Notes: a model not told the origin generated them from the letters alone. A DNA stretch of 64,000 nucleotides from Georgenia faecalis (GCF_003710105.1 NZ_CP033325.1:1860001-1924000), one strand, 5' to 3'; shown: positions 51,746 through 64,000, numbered from the stretch's first letter. Made by a program: numbers and translations.

Positions 51746-53548
51746 TCAGGACGTGGCGCGCCGGGCGAGGAGACCAGCGCCGGCGACGGTGAGCAGCCCG
51801 ACGAGGAGGGCGAGCGCCGCGGGGTCGGCGCCGGTCTCCGGCAGGCGTCCGCCGCCGTCCGAGGGGGCCGACGGAGAGTCGGGCGTGGCGCTCGCGGTGC
51901 CGTACTCGTTGGTGACGAGGACGTGGGCCGTCTCCTCCTCGACGACGGTCACGGGGTCCGGGTCGACGGCGCTCGACAGGAGCACGGCCCCGGGTGTCTC
52001 CCCGGTCCCGGTCTCGGTGACGGTGCACTCGGTCCCGGCGGGGACGTCGGTGATCTCGACCGCCGCGTGGACCCCGGCGTCCAGCCCCGCGGGCAGCTCG
52101 ACCACGGTCTCGCTCGGGCCGTCCGGCGCCTCGCACGTCACCTGGAGCGTGATGGGCCCCTGGTGGCCCGCACGCGGGCCGGTGATCGACTTGCTCACCT
52201 GGAGCGCTCCCACCGCGACGGCGTAGTCGTTGGTGACGGTGACCGCGGCCCCCGAGTCCGCGCTGACGACGACCGAGGCGGGCTCCACGGACGTGGCGGA
52301 GACCGCGACCCGGCCGTTGTCGCCGTCGTCGCGCTCGGTGACGGTGCACTCCCCCTCGGCCGGCAGCCCGGAGACGGTCTGCGGGTGCGCGCCCGCGGCG
52401 GTACCCGCGGGCACCGTGACGGTCCGGGTGAGCGTGTCCTCGCTCCCCGGGAACGTGCAGACGACGTCGAGGAGGACGTCGGACTGGAGCCCCGCCCCGT
52501 CGCCGGTGATGACCTTGGTGAGCTCGAGCGAGCCGGCGGCGTAGGGCTCGAGGACGGCCTGGGCGCGGCGGACCAGCGAGGTGGGCTCGGCGAGGACGAG
52601 CTTCTGCGCGTTCTGCCGGCCGGGGTTCGTGCCGTCGTAGACGTAGACAGTGCTCTCAAGGACCGTCAGCGCGCGTTCGAGGACGAAGTACTGCGGCGTC
52701 TCGGCGGAGACGCTGCGGGCCCACAGCTCGGCCCCCGGCTCGACCACGGCCCCGTCCGGCAGCGCCGCCGTGCCCTCGGGGTCGGTGAAGACCTCGACCC
52801 CCACCGACCGCAGCGTCGCGGGCCCGTCCGCGGTGACGGTGAACGGGCCGACGATCTCGCCGGTCGCCGGCGCGCGCATGACCTGGGGGGTCACCTCGAA
52901 CGCCGGCTCGACCGGCTCGGCGCGCGGGCCGTTCGTCAGCGCGTCCGCGACGATCGCGGCGACCCACGGCCGGAGCGGCTCGTCGGCGTCGACGACGTAG
53001 TCGTCCGTGAAGTACCAGATGGCCGCCTGGACCGCCGCGGCGCGCTCGTCCACGGTGGGGGCGGCCGCCGGCTCGTCGGTGGCCGGGTAGTACCCGTCGA
53101 GGATGTACGCCACGTAACCGAGGTTGGGGACGTTCGCCTCGTCCCACGTCGCGCGCACGTAGTTGATCCCCACCTGAGTGGCCACGTTGATCTCGATGCA
53201 GTACGTGAGGGCTTCCTGCCCGGTGAGGGTGTCCGTCGCGATGATCGTCCCGATGAAGGACTTGTCGTTGCGGGTCGACCCCAGGGGCGGCGCGTCGGGA
53301 TAGCCCGCCAGCGGGTCGAAGCCTTCGGGCGCGGTCGCGCCGCGCACCGGCGCCCCCGCCTCGACGCCGGTGATGGTCAGATCGGTCATGTCCCCGCGCG
53401 GGCCCGTCGCCACGCCGTCGGGGTCGAAGCTTGCCTGGGCCGTAGGCCCGAGGGCCAGGACGACCAGCACGGCGGTCGTCACTGCCGCGCCCAGCCGGGC
53501 GAGCACACCCCTGCGGCGCACTACATGGTCGTCGGTCCCTGCACGCAT
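51746..53548 (-). CDS. Cell-wall-anchored thioester adhesin (TQXA, DUF5979 repeats, LPETG)
   Basis: A 600-residue surface protein. A signal peptide (about 1-40, VLARLGAAVTTAVLVVLALG) is followed by a TQXA domain with Cys in ALTYCIEINVA and Gln in AAVQAAIWYFTDDYVV; these two residues form a reactive thioester in the family. Two DUF5979-type beta domains follow (GSLELTKVITGDGAG and GALQVSKSITGPRAG). It ends in LPETG, a hydrophobic helix and RRATS, the sortase signal. The ATG at 53548 has GGGGGGAA 7 bases upstream. Probably fixes cells covalently to host or matrix amines. No sortase lies nearby. Confidence 0.93.
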   Translation of the reverse strand: MRAGTDDHVVRRRGVLARLGAAVTTAVLVVLALGPTAQASFDPDGVATGPRGDMTDLTITGVEAGAPVRGATAPEGFDPLAGYPDAPPLGSTRNDKSFIGTIIATDTLTGQEALTYCIEINVATQVGINYVRATWDEANVPNLGYVAYILDGYYPATDEPAAAPTVDERAAAVQAAIWYFTDDYVVDADEPLRPWVAAIVADALTNGPRAEPVEPAFEVTPQVMRAPATGEIVGPFTVTADGPATLRSVGVEVFTDPEGTAALPDGAVVEPGAELWARSVSAETPQYFVLERALTVLESTVYVYDGTNPGRQNAQKLVLAEPTSLVRRAQAVLEPYAAGSLELTKVITGDGAGLQSDVLLDVVCTFPGSEDTLTRTVTVPAGTAAGAHPQTVSGLPAEGECTVTERDDGDNGRVAVSATSVEPASVVVSADSGAAVTVTNDYAVAVGALQVSKSITGPRAGHQGPITLQVTCEAPDGPSETVVELPAGLDAGVHAAVEITDVPAGTECTVTETGTGETPGAVLLSSAVDPDPVTVVEEETAHVLVTNEYGTASATPDSPSAPSDGGGRLPETGADPAALALLVGLLTVAGAGLLARRATS

Positions 53549-53598
53549 CAGTGTTCCCCCCGGTACCGATCGAGCGCGTGGCGACAGACTCTCACCGA

Positions 53599-53630
53599 AC
53601 GGGCGAAGGGGCCATGCCTGGGCCGCCCGT
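53599..53630 (-). terminator. Weak hairpin after pflA
   Basis: ACGGGC and GCCCGT, with a further GGCC pair inside, form an interrupted stem 18 bases beyond the pflA stop. It may end the pflB-pflA transcript. The stem is imperfect. Confidence 0.4.
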
Positions 53631-53647
53631 CCTTCGGCGCGACTCGC

Positions 53648-54586
53648 TCAGAAGACGGTGAGGCCGCGGGCGCGGAACTGCCCGCGGACCCGCTCGACGG
53701 TCTCGGCGGTCGGTGCCGGGGTGTCCTCGAGCTGGTAGTCCAGCCCCAGCCGGTCCCACTTGTCCCGCCCCATCTGGTGGAAGGGCAGCACCTCGACCCG
53801 GCTCACCGTGGACAGGGACGCGACGTAGGCGGCGACCGCGGCGACGTTCTCCACGGCGTCGGTGAGGCCGGGGACGAGGACGAACCGCACCCAGATCTCC
53901 GTGCCCCGCGCCGCCAGCCGGCGGCCGAACTCCAGGGTGGGGGCGAGCTCGCGCCCGGTCGTGCGGCGGTACGTCTCCGGCAGCCCGGACTTCACGTCGA
54001 GGAGGACGAGGTCGACGTCGTCGAGGAGGGCGTCGCTGGCGTGCGCCCCGAGAAAGCCGGAGGTGTCGATCGCCGTGTGCACCCCGAGCTCCTTGGCGCC
54101 GCGCAGCAGGCGGGCGAGGAACGCGGGCTGCATGAGCGGCTCCCCGCCGGAGACGGTGAGGCCGCCCCCGGTGGCCCGGAACACCGGGACGTACCGCTTG
54201 ACCCGCTTGAGCAGCTCGGTCACCTCGACGGCCTCGCCGTCCTTCATCTTCAGGGTGTCCGGGTTGTGGCAGTACAGGCACCGCAGGGGGCACCCGGCGA
54301 GGAAGACCGTGAGCCGGGTGCCGGGGCCGTCGACCGCGGTGACGAGCTCCCACGAGTGCAGGGAGCCGATGTCACCGGCGCGCACGGCCGCGAGATGCTC
54401 CGCGTGGGACATCTCCCCCGCCGTCGCCAGCCCGGCGGTGCCCGCCGCCGGCCGCAGCCGCGGGACGGCGTCCTCGGGAACGGCGACGTACTCGCCGTTG
54501 AGGCCGTCAGGCGCGACGACGCCGGGCAGGCGCAGCGTGGTGCCCACGCGGGCCTCCCCGGCGTCGTCGTGCGCGGCTGCGGTCAC
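53648..54586 (-). CDS. pflA: Pyruvate formate-lyase activating enzyme
   Basis: A 312-residue radical-SAM enzyme that makes the glycyl radical of PflB. The cluster motif C-x3-C-x2-C is in [28 protein letters not shown] and [18 protein letters not shown] follow. The radical-SAM domain begins only at about residue 80; the first 70 residues are an extra segment of low complexity, so a later start is possible. The GTG at 54586 overlaps the pflB stop (GTGA), showing tight coupling. Confidence 0.93.
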   Translation of the reverse strand: MTAAAHDDAGEARVGTTLRLPGVVAPDGLNGEYVAVPEDAVPRLRPAAGTAGLATAGEMSHAEHLAAVRAGDIGSLHSWELVTAVDGPGTRLTVFLAGCPLRCLYCHNPDTLKMKDGEAVEVTELLKRVKRYVPVFRATGGGLTVSGGEPLMQPAFLARLLRGAKELGVHTAIDTSGFLGAHASDALLDDVDLVLLDVKSGLPETYRRTTGRELAPTLEFGRRLAARGTEIWVRFVLVPGLTDAVENVAAVAAYVASLSTVSRVEVLPFHQMGRDKWDRLGLDYQLEDTPAPTAETVERVRGQFRARGLTVF

Positions 54587-56847
54587 AGCGTGCCGTGGAA
54601 CGTCCGGGAGATGACGTCGAGCTGCTGCTCGCGGGTGAGGCGGACGAAGTTCACCGCGTAGCCCGACACCCGGATGGTGAGCTGGGGGTAGTTCTCCGGG
54701 TGCTCCATCGCGTCCTGCAGCGTCTCGCGGTTGAGGACGTTGACGTTCATGTGGTAGCCGGAGGAGCCCATGTAGGCGTCGAGGAGGCCGACGAGGTTGG
54801 CCACCTGCTCGTCCTTGGTCCGGCCCAGCCCGGAGGGCACCACGGTGTTGGTGAGGGAGATCCCGTCCTGCGCCTCGTCGTAGGGCAGCTTGGCCACCGA
54901 CAGCGCCGAGGCGAGCATCCCGTGCGTGTCGCGTCCGTTCATCGGGTTGGCACCCGGCGCGAACGGCTCACCGGTGCGGCGCCCGTCCGGGGTGTTGCCG
55001 GTGTGCTTGCCGTAGACGACGTTCGAGGTGATGGTGAGCACCGACTGGGTGTGCACCGCGTTGCGGTAGGTGGGGACCGCCCGGATCTTCGCCATGAACT
55101 TCTCGACGATGCTCCGCGCGATGTCGTCGACCCGGTCGTCGTCGTTCCCGAAGCACGGGAACTCCCCCTCGACGTCGTAGTCGACGACGAGGCCGTCCTC
55201 GTTGCGGACGGGCCGGACCGTCGCGTACTTGATCGCCGACAGCGAGTCGGCCGCGACGCTCAGGCCGGCGATGCCGCAGGCGAGGGTGCGCAGCACGTCC
55301 TTGTCGTGCAGCGCCATCTCCAGGCGCTCGTAGGCGTACTTGTCGTGCATGTAGTGGATGCAGTTGAGCGCGTCCACGTAGGTCTCGGCGAGCCAGTCGA
55401 GCAGGTCGTCGTAGCGGGTGACGACGTCGTCGTAGTCGAGGACGTCGCCCTCGACCGGCTTGCGCACCGGCGACACCTGGCGGCCGGAGACCTCGTCACG
55501 GCCGCCGTTGATGGCGTACAGGAGCGCCTTGGCGACGTTGACCCGCGCGCCGAAGAACTGCATCTGCTTGCCGATGGCCATGGCCGACACGCAGCAGGCG
55601 ATGCCCGCGTCGTCCCCCCAGGCCTGGCGGATGAGCTCGTCGGACTCGTACTGGATGGCCGAGGTGTCGATGGAGACCTGGGCGCAGAACCGCTTGAAGC
55701 CCTCGGGCAGCGCGTCCGACCACAGCACGGTGAGGTTGGGCTCCGGGGCCGGGCCGAGGTTGTACAGGGTCTGCAGCATGCGGAACGACGTCTTGGTCAC
55801 CAGCGGGCGGCCGTCCACGCCGATCCCACCGATCGACTCCGTCACCCAGGTCGGGTCGCCGGAGAAGAGGTCGTCGTACTCGGGGGTGCGCAGGAACCGC
55901 ACGATGCGGAGCTTGATGACGAAGTCGTCGATCATCTCCTGCGCCTGGGACTCGGTGAGGACACCGGCGGCGAGGTCCCGCTCGATGAAGACGTCGAGGA
56001 AGGTCGAGGTGCGCCCGAGCGACATGGCCGCGCCGTTCTGCTCCTTGACCGCGCCGAGGTAGGCGAAGTACAGCCACTGGATCGCCTCGTAGGCGCTGGC
56101 GGCCGGGCGGGAGATGTCGTAGCCGTAGGAGGCGGCCATCTCCTTGAGCTCGGTGAGCGCGCGGATCTGCTCCGCGTTCTCCTCACGGTCGCGGATGACG
56201 TCCTCGGTGGAGCGCTGGGCGTCGAGCTCGGCCCGGTCGGCCTTCTTGGCCGCGATGAGCGCGTCGACGCCGTAGAGCGCGACCCGGCGGTAGTCGCCGA
56301 TGATCCGGCCGCGGCCGTAGGCGTCCGGCAGGCCGGTGATGAGGTGGGAGCTGCGGGCGGCGCGCACGTCGGAGGGGTAGACGTCGAAGACGCCCTGGTT
56401 GTGGGTCTTGCGGTACTTGGTGAAGATGTCGCGCAGGACCGGGTCGACCTCGTACCCGTAGGTCTTCAGGGAGGTCTCGACCATCCGCCAGCCGCCGTAC
56501 GGCATGATCGCGCGCTTGAGCGGGGCGTCCGTCTGCAGGCCGACGACGATCTCGTTGTCGCGGTCGATGTAGCCGGGGCCGTGGGCGGTGATGGACGACG
56601 GCGTCGTCGCGTCGACGTCGTAGACGCCCTTCTCACGCTCGGCCGGGAACATCTCGCTCAGCCGCGCCCAGATGCCGGTGGTGCGCTCGGTGGGACCCGC
56701 GAGGAAGGCGGCGTCGCCCTCGTAGGGGCGGTAGTTCCGCTGGATGAAGTCGCGGACGTCGATGGTCTCCTGCCAACGGCCGCCCGTGAACGTGCGCCAT
56801 GCGTCGTTGCTGGACTGGGACTGCGTCTCGGGAACGGTGGTGGCCAT
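54583..56847 (-). CDS. pflB: Formate C-acetyltransferase (pyruvate formate-lyase)
   Basis: A 754-residue glycyl-radical enzyme that splits pyruvate with CoA into acetyl-CoA and formate without oxygen. The active-site cysteine pair is in [14 protein letters not shown] and the radical glycine in [12 protein letters not shown] near the C-terminus. Length fits the family. The ATG at 56847 has AGGAGG 6 bases upstream; the frame upstream to 56880 lacks one. It is followed by pflA. Upstream is an adhE-like operator. Confidence 0.97.
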   Translation of the reverse strand: MATTVPETQSQSSNDAWRTFTGGRWQETIDVRDFIQRNYRPYEGDAAFLAGPTERTTGIWARLSEMFPAEREKGVYDVDATTPSSITAHGPGYIDRDNEIVVGLQTDAPLKRAIMPYGGWRMVETSLKTYGYEVDPVLRDIFTKYRKTHNQGVFDVYPSDVRAARSSHLITGLPDAYGRGRIIGDYRRVALYGVDALIAAKKADRAELDAQRSTEDVIRDREENAEQIRALTELKEMAASYGYDISRPAASAYEAIQWLYFAYLGAVKEQNGAAMSLGRTSTFLDVFIERDLAAGVLTESQAQEMIDDFVIKLRIVRFLRTPEYDDLFSGDPTWVTESIGGIGVDGRPLVTKTSFRMLQTLYNLGPAPEPNLTVLWSDALPEGFKRFCAQVSIDTSAIQYESDELIRQAWGDDAGIACCVSAMAIGKQMQFFGARVNVAKALLYAINGGRDEVSGRQVSPVRKPVEGDVLDYDDVVTRYDDLLDWLAETYVDALNCIHYMHDKYAYERLEMALHDKDVLRTLACGIAGLSVAADSLSAIKYATVRPVRNEDGLVVDYDVEGEFPCFGNDDDRVDDIARSIVEKFMAKIRAVPTYRNAVHTQSVLTITSNVVYGKHTGNTPDGRRTGEPFAPGANPMNGRDTHGMLASALSVAKLPYDEAQDGISLTNTVVPSGLGRTKDEQVANLVGLLDAYMGSSGYHMNVNVLNRETLQDAMEHPENYPQLTIRVSGYAVNFVRLTREQQLDVISRTFHGTL

Positions 56848-56907
56848 GCCATGCCTCCTCGTCGTGGTGGTATCTCCCACGCTAGGCCGCGCCCCCCGGC
56901 GCCGCGT

Positions 56908-56927
56908 GGGACCTAGGCCGCAGGACC
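56908..56927 (+). promoter_or_regulatory. Putative anaerobic operator upstream of pflB
   Basis: GGGACCTAGGCCGCAGG followed by ACC, about 61 bases before the pflB start. It differs from the adhE site by one gap and two changes over 20 positions and lies in the opposite orientation to its gene. Confidence 0.55.
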
Positions 56928-56932
56928 CCGGT

Positions 56933-56960
56933 GGGCCCGGTCACAGGACGTGACCGGCCC
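56933..56960 (-). terminator. Hairpin terminator of dxs
   Basis: GGGCCCGGTCAC and GTGACCGGCCC form an 11-bp stem with one bulge and a 5-base loop, 18 bases after the dxs stop. Confidence 0.6.
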
Positions 56961-56977
56961 GGGCGGCGGGCGCCCGC

Positions 56978-58897
56978 TCAGCGGCCCAGGGCCGCCCGGT
57001 GCTCCGGCGTTCCGGCGCGCAGGGCGGCGACGGCGGCGGCCGCGTCCCGGGCGACGTCCTGGCCGCGCAGGTGGAAGTCCTCGACGAGCTGGGCGCGCGT
57101 TGCGTGCTCGAGGAAGGCGTGCGGGATGCCGTGCACCTGGACGCCCACGGCGTGCCCCGCCTCGGCGAGGGCGTCGCGGAGCGCGGAGCCGATGCCGGCG
57201 GTGGCCAGGCCGTCCTCGACGACGACGACGAGGTCGTGCGTCGCCGCCAGCGCGGTGAGGTCGGGCGGCACGGGCAGGACCCACCGCGGGTCGACGACCG
57301 TGGAGCCGATCCCCTGGGCGGCCAGCGCGGTGGCCGCCTCGACCGCCGTGCCCGCCATCGCACCGACCCCGACGAGGAGGACGCGCGCGTCCTCGCCGTC
57401 GGCCATGTGGCGCGCCAGGACGTCGAGCGTGCCCTCCTTGCCCACCGCGGGCAGCGGCTCGGGGAGGGCGCCCTTCGGGTAGCGCACCACCGTGGGGCCG
57501 TCCTCGACGGCGACGGCCTCGCGCAGCTCGGCGCGCAGCGTCGCCTCGTCGCGCGGGGCGGCCAGGCGCAGGCCGGGCACGCTGCGCAGCAGGGCCATGT
57601 CCCACATGCCGTTGTGGCTCGCGCCGTCGTCGCCGGTGAGGCCGGCGCGGTCGAGGACGAAGGTGACCCCAGCCCGGTGCAGCGCCACGTCCATGAGGAG
57701 CTGGTCGTAGCCGCGGTTGAGGAACGTCGCGTAGAGGGCGACCACGGGGTGCAGGCCGGCGAAGGCCATCCCCGCGGCGGAGGTGATGGCGTGCTGCTCG
57801 GCGATGCCCACGTCGAAGACGCGTTCGCCGAACTCCTCGGCGAACGGCGCGAGGCCGACGGGGGCGAGCATGGCGGCGGTCACGGCGACGATGTCGCTGC
57901 GCTGCCGGGCGATCTCGACGATCTCCTCGGCGAACACCGACGTCCAGCCGAACCGGCTCGGCGCCACGGGCAGGCCGGTCTCGGGGTGGATGACGCCGAC
58001 GGCGTGGAACCGGTCGGCGACGTCGGACTCGGCCGGGACGTAGCCCCGGCCCTTCTCGGTGATGGCGTGGACGATGACCGGGCCGCCGAACGCCTTGGCC
58101 CGGTGGAGGGCGAACTCCATGGCGGGGATGTCGTGGCCGTTGACCGGTCCGATGTACTTGAGGCCGAGGTCCTCGAACAGGCCCTGGGGTGCCAGGACGT
58201 CCTTGACGCCCTTCTTCAGCCCGTGGAGCGCGTCGTAGGCCACCCGGCCGGGCGCGCCGCTGGCCTGGAGCGTGCGCTTGCCCCAGCCGAGGACCTTCTC
58301 GTAGCCGCGGGCGGTGCGCAGGGCGTTGAGGTGGTGCGCGAGCCCACCGATGGTGGGGGCGTAGGAGCGGCCGTTGTCGTTGACGACGATGACCAGGCGG
58401 CGGTCCTGACCCTCGGCGATGTTGTTGAGCGCCTCCCAGGCCATCCCGCCGGTGAGGGCCCCGTCACCGATGACAGCGACGACGTGGCGGTCGCGCAGCC
58501 CGGCGAGCTCGTGCGCCTTGGCGATGCCGTCGGCCCAGGACAGGGCGGTCGAGGCGTGCGAGTTCTCCACGACGTCGTGGTCGGACTCGGTGCGGCTGGG
58601 GTACCCGGACAGGCCGCCGCGGCGACGCAGGTCGGAGAAGTCCTGCCGGCCGGTGAGCAGCTTGTGCACGTAGGCCTGGTGGCCGGTGTCGAACACGAGG
58701 CGGTCCCGCGGGGACTCGAACACGCGGTGGAGCGCGATGGTGAGCTCGACGACGCCGAGGTTGGGTCCCAGGTGCCCCCCGGTGCGGGAGACCTTCTCCA
58801 CGAGGAACGTCCGCATCTCCTCGGCCAGCGCACCCAGCTCGGCCCGCGACAACCGCCGCAGGTCGGCCGGGCGCCGGATGCGCTCCAGCTGGCTCAT
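56978..58897 (-). CDS. dxs: 1-deoxy-D-xylulose-5-phosphate synthase
   Basis: A 639-residue thiamine-diphosphate enzyme making DXP from pyruvate and glyceraldehyde 3-phosphate, the first step of the MEP isoprenoid path. The N-terminal [38 protein letters not shown] with [10 protein letters not shown] for ThDP, the activating Glu in [16 protein letters not shown], and [15 protein letters not shown] are all present. The ATG at 58897 has GGGAG upstream; a TACAGT box lies about 40 bases further up. It belongs to the DUF3000-RNase D neighbourhood, with pfl genes between. Confidence 0.97.
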   Translation of the reverse strand: MSQLERIRRPADLRRLSRAELGALAEEMRTFLVEKVSRTGGHLGPNLGVVELTIALHRVFESPRDRLVFDTGHQAYVHKLLTGRQDFSDLRRRGGLSGYPSRTESDHDVVENSHASTALSWADGIAKAHELAGLRDRHVVAVIGDGALTGGMAWEALNNIAEGQDRRLVIVVNDNGRSYAPTIGGLAHHLNALRTARGYEKVLGWGKRTLQASGAPGRVAYDALHGLKKGVKDVLAPQGLFEDLGLKYIGPVNGHDIPAMEFALHRAKAFGGPVIVHAITEKGRGYVPAESDVADRFHAVGVIHPETGLPVAPSRFGWTSVFAEEIVEIARQRSDIVAVTAAMLAPVGLAPFAEEFGERVFDVGIAEQHAITSAAGMAFAGLHPVVALYATFLNRGYDQLLMDVALHRAGVTFVLDRAGLTGDDGASHNGMWDMALLRSVPGLRLAAPRDEATLRAELREAVAVEDGPTVVRYPKGALPEPLPAVGKEGTLDVLARHMADGEDARVLLVGVGAMAGTAVEAATALAAQGIGSTVVDPRWVLPVPPDLTALAATHDLVVVVEDGLATAGIGSALRDALAEAGHAVGVQVHGIPHAFLEHATRAQLVEDFHLRGQDVARDAAAAVAALRAGTPEHRAALGR

Positions 58898-59043
58898 GGT
58901 GTCTCCCGTCCCGGTGCGACGTCGACGCACCGACGTCCACTGTAGATCCGCACCGGCCCGGGTGCGAGAACGGCACGGCCCAGGTGGGACCTGCCTCGGC
59001 CCGGCGAGGGCGGACCGTCAGGCGCTCGCGCGGTGCAGCTCGC

Positions 59044-59652
59044 TCAGGCGCCCGAGCGGTACAGGTCGGTGAGGGTGCAGATCTCGGAGCCGTGGTGGAT
59101 GAGCTCCCGGTTGAGGTGGAGCACGAGGTGGCCGAACGGGGACGCGGCGTCGACGGGCGTCGCCTGGCTCAGGCCGACCGTCATGACGTCGGCCTCGTCG
59201 AGCCCGGCGACGCCCTCGCTCCACGCCCCGACCCAGTGCGCGAGCTGGCCCACGGCCGCGCGGACGTCACCGGAGTACTCGAGCTCGTCGCACCGGCGTC
59301 GGCGGGCGCCGAACGTCCACTCCCAGCGCTCGAAGAAGACCTCCGTGAGGTGTGCGACGAGCCAGGCGACGGTCCGGGTACCCCCACCGTCGGGCTCGGC
59401 GGGCCACTCGACGACCCACTCCCCCGCGCCCGCGGCGCGCGCGGCGCGCTCCTCTCCCCGGCGCACGACGCGGAGCGCCCGGGGTGCCGGCTCCCACTCG
59501 AACTCGGCCTGGGTGAGCGTCGACAGCCGGGCCGAGAGCTCCGTCCAGGAGAACCCCAGCTGCCCGCGGACCATGGCGAGCACCGACGGCTCGCTGAGGA
59601 TGGCCCAGTCGAACTCCGGCTGCCCGTACCCACCGACGAGGACGTCGCTCAT
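59044..59652 (-). CDS. DinB-like / mycothiol-dependent-type metal protein
   Basis: A 202-residue four-helix protein of the DinB superfamily. WLVAHLTEVFFERWEW in the middle and VLHLNRELIHHGSEICTLTD at the end carry the histidines that would bind metal. The family includes mycothiol- or bacillithiol-using transferases and maleylpyruvate isomerases. The partner thiol and reaction cannot be told. It is a single gene between dxs and the acnA terminator. Confidence 0.8.
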   Translation of the reverse strand: MSDVLVGGYGQPEFDWAILSEPSVLAMVRGQLGFSWTELSARLSTLTQAEFEWEPAPRALRVVRRGEERAARAAGAGEWVVEWPAEPDGGGTRTVAWLVAHLTEVFFERWEWTFGARRRRCDELEYSGDVRAAVGQLAHWVGAWSEGVAGLDEADVMTVGLSQATPVDAASPFGHLVLHLNRELIHHGSEICTLTDLYRSGA

Positions 59653-59668
59653 GCGCCCGACGCTAGCG

Positions 59669-59706
59669 CCGGGCCGCCCGCGGGGGAACCCCCGCGGGCG
59701 GCCCGG
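59669..59706 (-). terminator. 18-bp perfect hairpin terminator of acnA
   Basis: CCGGGCCGCCCGCGGGGG pairs fully with its complement across AA, 14 bases after the acnA stop. Confidence 0.78.
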
Positions 59707-59719
59707 CCGCTCGTACCGC

Positions 59720-62515
<2,796 letters not shown>

Positions 62516-62587
62516 AGGTGCTCCTCAGGTGTTGCTCGGCGACGGTGACCGCCGCCATCGTCCCACGGGACCACGGCGGCGACCATT

Positions 62588-62605
62588 TATCTCGACATCA
62601 AGATA
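62588..62605. promoter_or_regulatory. Dyad TATCTCGACATCAAGATA upstream of acnA
   Basis: An 18-base inverted repeat (TATCTYGAYRTCRAGATA form) in an AT-rich island 73 bases before the acnA start. Streptomyces TamR, a MarR-family regulator, controls aconitase through a site of this general form; this link is from memory of the family and is not proven here. Confidence 0.6.
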
Positions 62606-62653
62606 CTTTGCCCGGGGGGCGCCGTCCACCTGTGGCGCCCGGCGCGTCGCCGG

Positions 62654-63901
62654 TCAGGCCCGCTCGAGCAGCGCGACCGCCTCGACGTGGTGGGTGTGGG
62701 GGAAGAGGTCGAGCCCGCGGACCGTGCGGAGGCGGTAGCCGCGGGCCGTGGCGACCTGCAGGTCGCGGGCCAGGGCGGCGGGGTCGCAGGCGACGTAGAC
62801 CACCCGCTGCGGGGCGAGGTCCGCGAGGGCGTCCATCACCGCCGGCCCGGCGCCGGCCCGGGGCGGGTCGAGGACGACGCCGTCGACCGGGTCACCGCCG
62901 AGCGCCACCAGGCTCGCGGGGTCGACCCGCGCCTCGTGCAGCGCGGCGCCGGCGTGGGCGTGGAGGTTGCGGCGCGCGTCGGTCACCGCCCGGGGCTCGC
63001 TCTCCACGGCGTCGACCCGGCCGCTCTCCCCCACCGCCGTGACGAGCGGGAGCGTGAACAGGCCGGCGCCGGAGTACAGGTCGAGGAGGCGTTCCCCCGG
63101 GGTGGGCCGCAGCGCCCCGAGGACCGCGTCGACGAGCACCGGCGCGGCCCGGCGGTGAACCTGCCAGAAGCCGCTGGCCCGGACCCGGTAGGTGAGGTCG
63201 CCGAACGCCGTCGGCACCACCTCGCGCACGCTCCCCCGCGCGGGCCCGCGGCCGCTCGCCTCGGGCTCCCCGTCGACGAGGACGAGGGGGGCGCCCACGC
63301 TGGGGGCGACGACGTCGAGGCGCGTCCCGGGGCGCAGGTGCGACCAGCGGCCGGGGGCGAAGAGCCCGAGCTCGGCGATGGCGGGCACCGCCAGCGGCAT
63401 CGAGGACAGCGGGACGACGTCGTGGCTGCGGTGCCGGAACATGCCCGCGGTGCCGTCCGCGTCGACGACGAGCTCGATGCGGGTGCGCGTGCCCAGGCCG
63501 CCCGCCTCGTCGTCGCCGGGCAGGCCCTCGACGGCGACCTCGCCCTCGAGGCCGTCGAGGTCGAGGTGGCCGATCCGGGTGAGCGCCTCGCGCAGCACGG
63601 TGGTCTTCCAGCGCCGCTGCGCGTCGAGCGCGACGTGGGCGAGCTCGCCGCCGCCTACCCCGCCGGGGCCGGCCTCCGGCCACACCGAGGGGACGCGGTC
63701 GGGCGAGGCCTCGAGGACCTCGACGGCGTCCGCTCGCCAGAACTGGCGGCGGGCCTGGGTGACGCGGGCGCGCACCCGCTCGCCGGGCAGGGTGTGCCGG
63801 ACGAAGACGACGGGCCCGTCGGCGCTGCGGGCGACGCAGTGGCCGCCATGTGCGGGCGGCCCGACGACGAGCTCGACGAGGTCCGGGCCGGGCGTGCTCA
63901 T
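62654..63901 (-). CDS. TRAM-domain RNA (uracil-5-)-methyltransferase, TrmA/RumA family
   Basis: A 415-residue SAM enzyme for 5-methyluridine in RNA. The N-terminal TRAM domain (1-60) contains VRHTLPGERVRARVTQ. The SAM site is RLLDLYSGAGLFTLPLV, and the catalytic Cys is in VVYVACDPAALARDL. The iron-sulfur cysteines of RumA are missing, as in many actinobacterial versions, so the site (tRNA or 23S rRNA) is open. The ATG at 63901 overlaps the stop of the upstream gene and has AGGAG upstream. Confidence 0.92.
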   Translation of the reverse strand: MSTPGPDLVELVVGPPAHGGHCVARSADGPVVFVRHTLPGERVRARVTQARRQFWRADAVEVLEASPDRVPSVWPEAGPGGVGGGELAHVALDAQRRWKTTVLREALTRIGHLDLDGLEGEVAVEGLPGDDEAGGLGTRTRIELVVDADGTAGMFRHRSHDVVPLSSMPLAVPAIAELGLFAPGRWSHLRPGTRLDVVAPSVGAPLVLVDGEPEASGRGPARGSVREVVPTAFGDLTYRVRASGFWQVHRRAAPVLVDAVLGALRPTPGERLLDLYSGAGLFTLPLVTAVGESGRVDAVESEPRAVTDARRNLHAHAGAALHEARVDPASLVALGGDPVDGVVLDPPRAGAGPAVMDALADLAPQRVVYVACDPAALARDLQVATARGYRLRTVRGLDLFPHTHHVEAVALLERA

Positions 63902-64000
63902 CGGTGCTCCTGGGGGTCGGGGGTGCTGGTGCCGGGCGGCGCCGGGGCCGCGCCGGGGACGTCACCCGGGACGGACGGGCTCACCTCCGGCTCGGGCAGG
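63898..64000 (-). CDS. C-terminal end of an upstream protein (partial)
   Basis: A minus-strand frame is open from the window edge (63999) to the TGA at 63900-63898 and overlaps the methyltransferase start as ATGA. The 33 residues are Pro/Gly-rich and end in DPQEHR. In related genomes an APC-type permease often precedes this methyltransferase, but the fragment has no recognisable domain. Confidence 0.5.
   Translation of the reverse strand, partial: LPEPEVSPSVPGDVPGAAPAPPGTSTPDPQEHR

Overview
The window is about 64 kb of very GC-rich DNA with dense, often overlapping genes (ATGA and GTGA junctions), frequent GTG starts and actinobacterial marker genes: PimA and the PI-mannoside locus, DUF3000, AP4A-phosphorylase-type HIT protein, FemAB-type peptidoglycan transferases, large AcnA, TreY/TreZ, TQXA adhesin. 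The gene set fits a chromosome of the order Micrococcales. The presence of pflB/pflA and adhE suggests a facultative anaerobe of the Cellulomonas/Georgenia type. I cannot name the species from sequence alone.

Layout. (1) 1-12.9 kb: a long, mostly minus-strand conserved block running thrS, HIT phosphorylase, pgsA, acyltransferase, pimA, membrane protein, PrsW-type protease, pdxS, Nudix, pdxT, yebC, ruvC (only the first 11 codons). It is the same order of functions as the thrS-to-ruvC block of mycobacteria. It is interrupted by an oppositely oriented AbiEi/DUF559 gene with related palindromic repeats on both sides. (2) 12.9-16.5 kb: tRNA-Val(CAC), pabC and pabB for folate, an SGNH hydrolase, and a Gly-Cys-Val tRNA cluster. 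(3) 16.5-18.9 kb: an eroded island behind tRNA-Val(GAC), with a tyrosine-recombinase relic, a frameshifted acetyltransferase, an ArsN2-like acetyltransferase and one orphan. (4) 18.9-26.7 kb: a tandem triplet of small paralogous membrane proteins, a TIGR01777 epimerase, a PH-domain protein, a zinc alcohol dehydrogenase, an AI-2E family exporter, an FAD reductase and a YgjV/GNAT-like fusion. (5) 26.7-33.2 kb: glgX-treY-treZ, converting glycogen to trehalose. (6) 33.2-37.8 kb: a YclNOPQ/FatE-like siderophore ABC importer. (7) 37.9-43.1 kb: two FemAB paralogues and adhE. (8) 43.1-51.7 kb: luciferase-like monooxygenase, rRNA methyltransferase, a PadR/HAAS pair, an ATP-grasp ligase, DUF3000, RNase D and a FadJ-like protein. 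(9) 51.7-64 kb: a thioester/LPETG adhesin, pflA-pflB, dxs, a DinB-like protein, acnA and a TRAM/TrmA-type RNA methyltransferase.

How the genes work together. The left block makes phosphatidylinositol mannosides and pyridoxal phosphate. glgX-treY-treZ turns stored glycogen into trehalose. pflB/pflA split pyruvate to acetyl-CoA and formate, and adhE reduces acetyl-CoA to ethanol. The adhE and pflB upstream regions share a nearly identical dyad motif although they lie about 14 kb apart, which suggests joint anaerobic control. FemAB and the ATP-grasp ligase probably shape the peptidoglycan interpeptide bridge.

The most unusual properties of the window are: short GC-rich tandem repeats, several of them in frame inside genes (pdxT, the Nudix gene, the AI-2E exporter) and others between genes; many starts placed 6-7 bases after a TANNNT-like box, as in leaderless transcripts; the adhE/pflB motif; the triplet of undescribed membrane proteins; and the tRNA-Val island remnant.
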